Below, in pieces: positions 63,584 through 64,000 of a DNA stretch of 64,000 bases. This DNA comes from Collimonas sp. OK412 (GTDB lineage: Bacteria > Pseudomonadota > Gammaproteobacteria > Burkholderiales > Burkholderiaceae_D): assembly GCF_900112135.1 (NCBI RefSeq), contig NZ_FOLC01000017.1:1-64000 (forward strand). Direction: 5' to 3'. Every line of letters starts with the position of its first letter. The first letter of the stretch is position 1. The position numbers were made by a program, and so were the translations under genes. Under the pieces are notes generated by a model. The model was not told the DNA's origin. It searched no databases and saw nothing but the letters and a program-made list of their open reading frames with translations.

Positions 63584-64000
63584 TTATCCATAGCTGCCGA
63601 TCCGCTGATTGACCTTGCCGAGCAGCGCTTGCGCGTCATTGAAGAGCGACATGCTCAGCTGGGCTTGCTTGATGATGCTTTCCAGATCTTGCGCAATCGC
63701 GCTAGCTTGCTTGAGTTGAGTTGCCAGTGCAAGAATCTGCTGTCGGGTTGCTGCGCCAGGGGCCGCTCTATCGCTATCGCGCAGATTCTTGATTTCACTG
63801 CGGGTTACCTGCATGAATTGCTGTATTTTCCCTAAATCATGCGGCGCGGATCGATTGTTCTCGATCAAGCCATGCAGCGATTGCAGATTGGTTGTCAGGC
63901 TGGCGCGTTTATCAAGCAGTGTCTGAAGATTGTTTTTTTTGCTGGTGAAAAACCCCAACTCAGGCATCGACAGCTTTTGCGCTACACCGCTATTCGTACG
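63584..64000 (-). CDS. Coiled-coil protein, partial, possibly type III secretion related
   Basis: The frame is open beyond the window edge on the 5' side (visible start of sequence RTNSGVAQKLSMPELGFFTS); about 138 residues seen. Almost entirely helical heptads (LQTLLDKRASLTTNLQSLHG, LALATQLKQASAIAQDLESI), no Cys, ends QRIGSYG. Could be a translocator, needle-tip or regulator component of a secretion apparatus. Not identified. Confidence 0.55.
   Translation of the reverse strand, partial: RTNSGVAQKLSMPELGFFTSKKNNLQTLLDKRASLTTNLQSLHGLIENNRSAPHDLGKIQQFMQVTRSEIKNLRDSDRAAPGAATRQQILALATQLKQASAIAQDLESIIKQAQLSMSLFNDAQALLGKVNQRIGSYG

Noticed and set aside
1-64000. CRISPR arrays, rRNA genes or complete prophage
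   Set aside because: No regularly spaced repeats, rRNA-like stretches or phage structural genes were seen. The only mobile-element sign is the transposase fragment at the left edge.

Overview
The window looks like chromosome from a beta-proteobacterium of the Burkholderiales, probably Oxalobacteraceae and possibly Collimonas. This is an inference from gene order (thrS-infC-rpmI-rplT-pheS-pheT-ihfA-merR), high G+C at third codon positions and the protein sequences; no database search was possible.

Left part (1-9.3 kb): an IS4-type transposase fragment, upp, and the large minus-strand translation operon. The operon starts with a threonine-rich leader peptide and an intrinsic terminator in front of thrS (apparent attenuation), has an infC that appears to start with ATA, and an rpmI whose Shine-Dalgarno is separated from the ATG by a hairpin.

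Second part (9.3-35.4 kb), general physiology: a tripartite heavy-metal RND efflux operon, small secreted proteins, a SoxR gene with its operator, DeoR/GNAT/Nudix/acyltransferase genes, msrA, pssA, a trehalose cluster (otsB, GH15 glycosidase, otsA), a cold-shock gene, a LysE exporter, a molybdate-type binding protein, panB, an HxlR regulator with a 38-bp palindromic operator next to a membrane protein, and a PhnB-like protein.

Third part (35.4-64 kb), host-interaction and signalling: two very large putative type III secreted proteins (35427-38726 and 59455-62142). Each is preceded by a TTCG-N16-TTCG box with a -10-like hexamer at the same 31-bp distance. The second is followed by a CesT-type chaperone gene and a methyltransferase. 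An OmpR-type regulator (HrpG-like by context) and a coiled-coil gene cut by the window end suggest that a type III secretion cluster continues to the right. Between the effectors lie a GTPase/roadblock operon resembling actinobacterial conservons, a five-PAS histidine kinase with a BvgA/UvrY-like response regulator, two paralogous beta-propeller sensor kinases without their own regulator, a GH28 polygalacturonase and a TonB-dependent receptor.

The main hunting result is a recurring intergenic DNA element (core close to TGTAAG-N6-CTTRCA) at about 39.74, 42.64, 49.82, 49.96, 57.80 and 62.34 kb. It precedes the GTPase operon, the PAS kinase/regulator pair, the two propeller-kinase units, the polygalacturonase and the HrpG-like gene. 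The simplest reading is one response-regulator regulon linking sensing, GTPase signalling, pectin attack and type III secretion.
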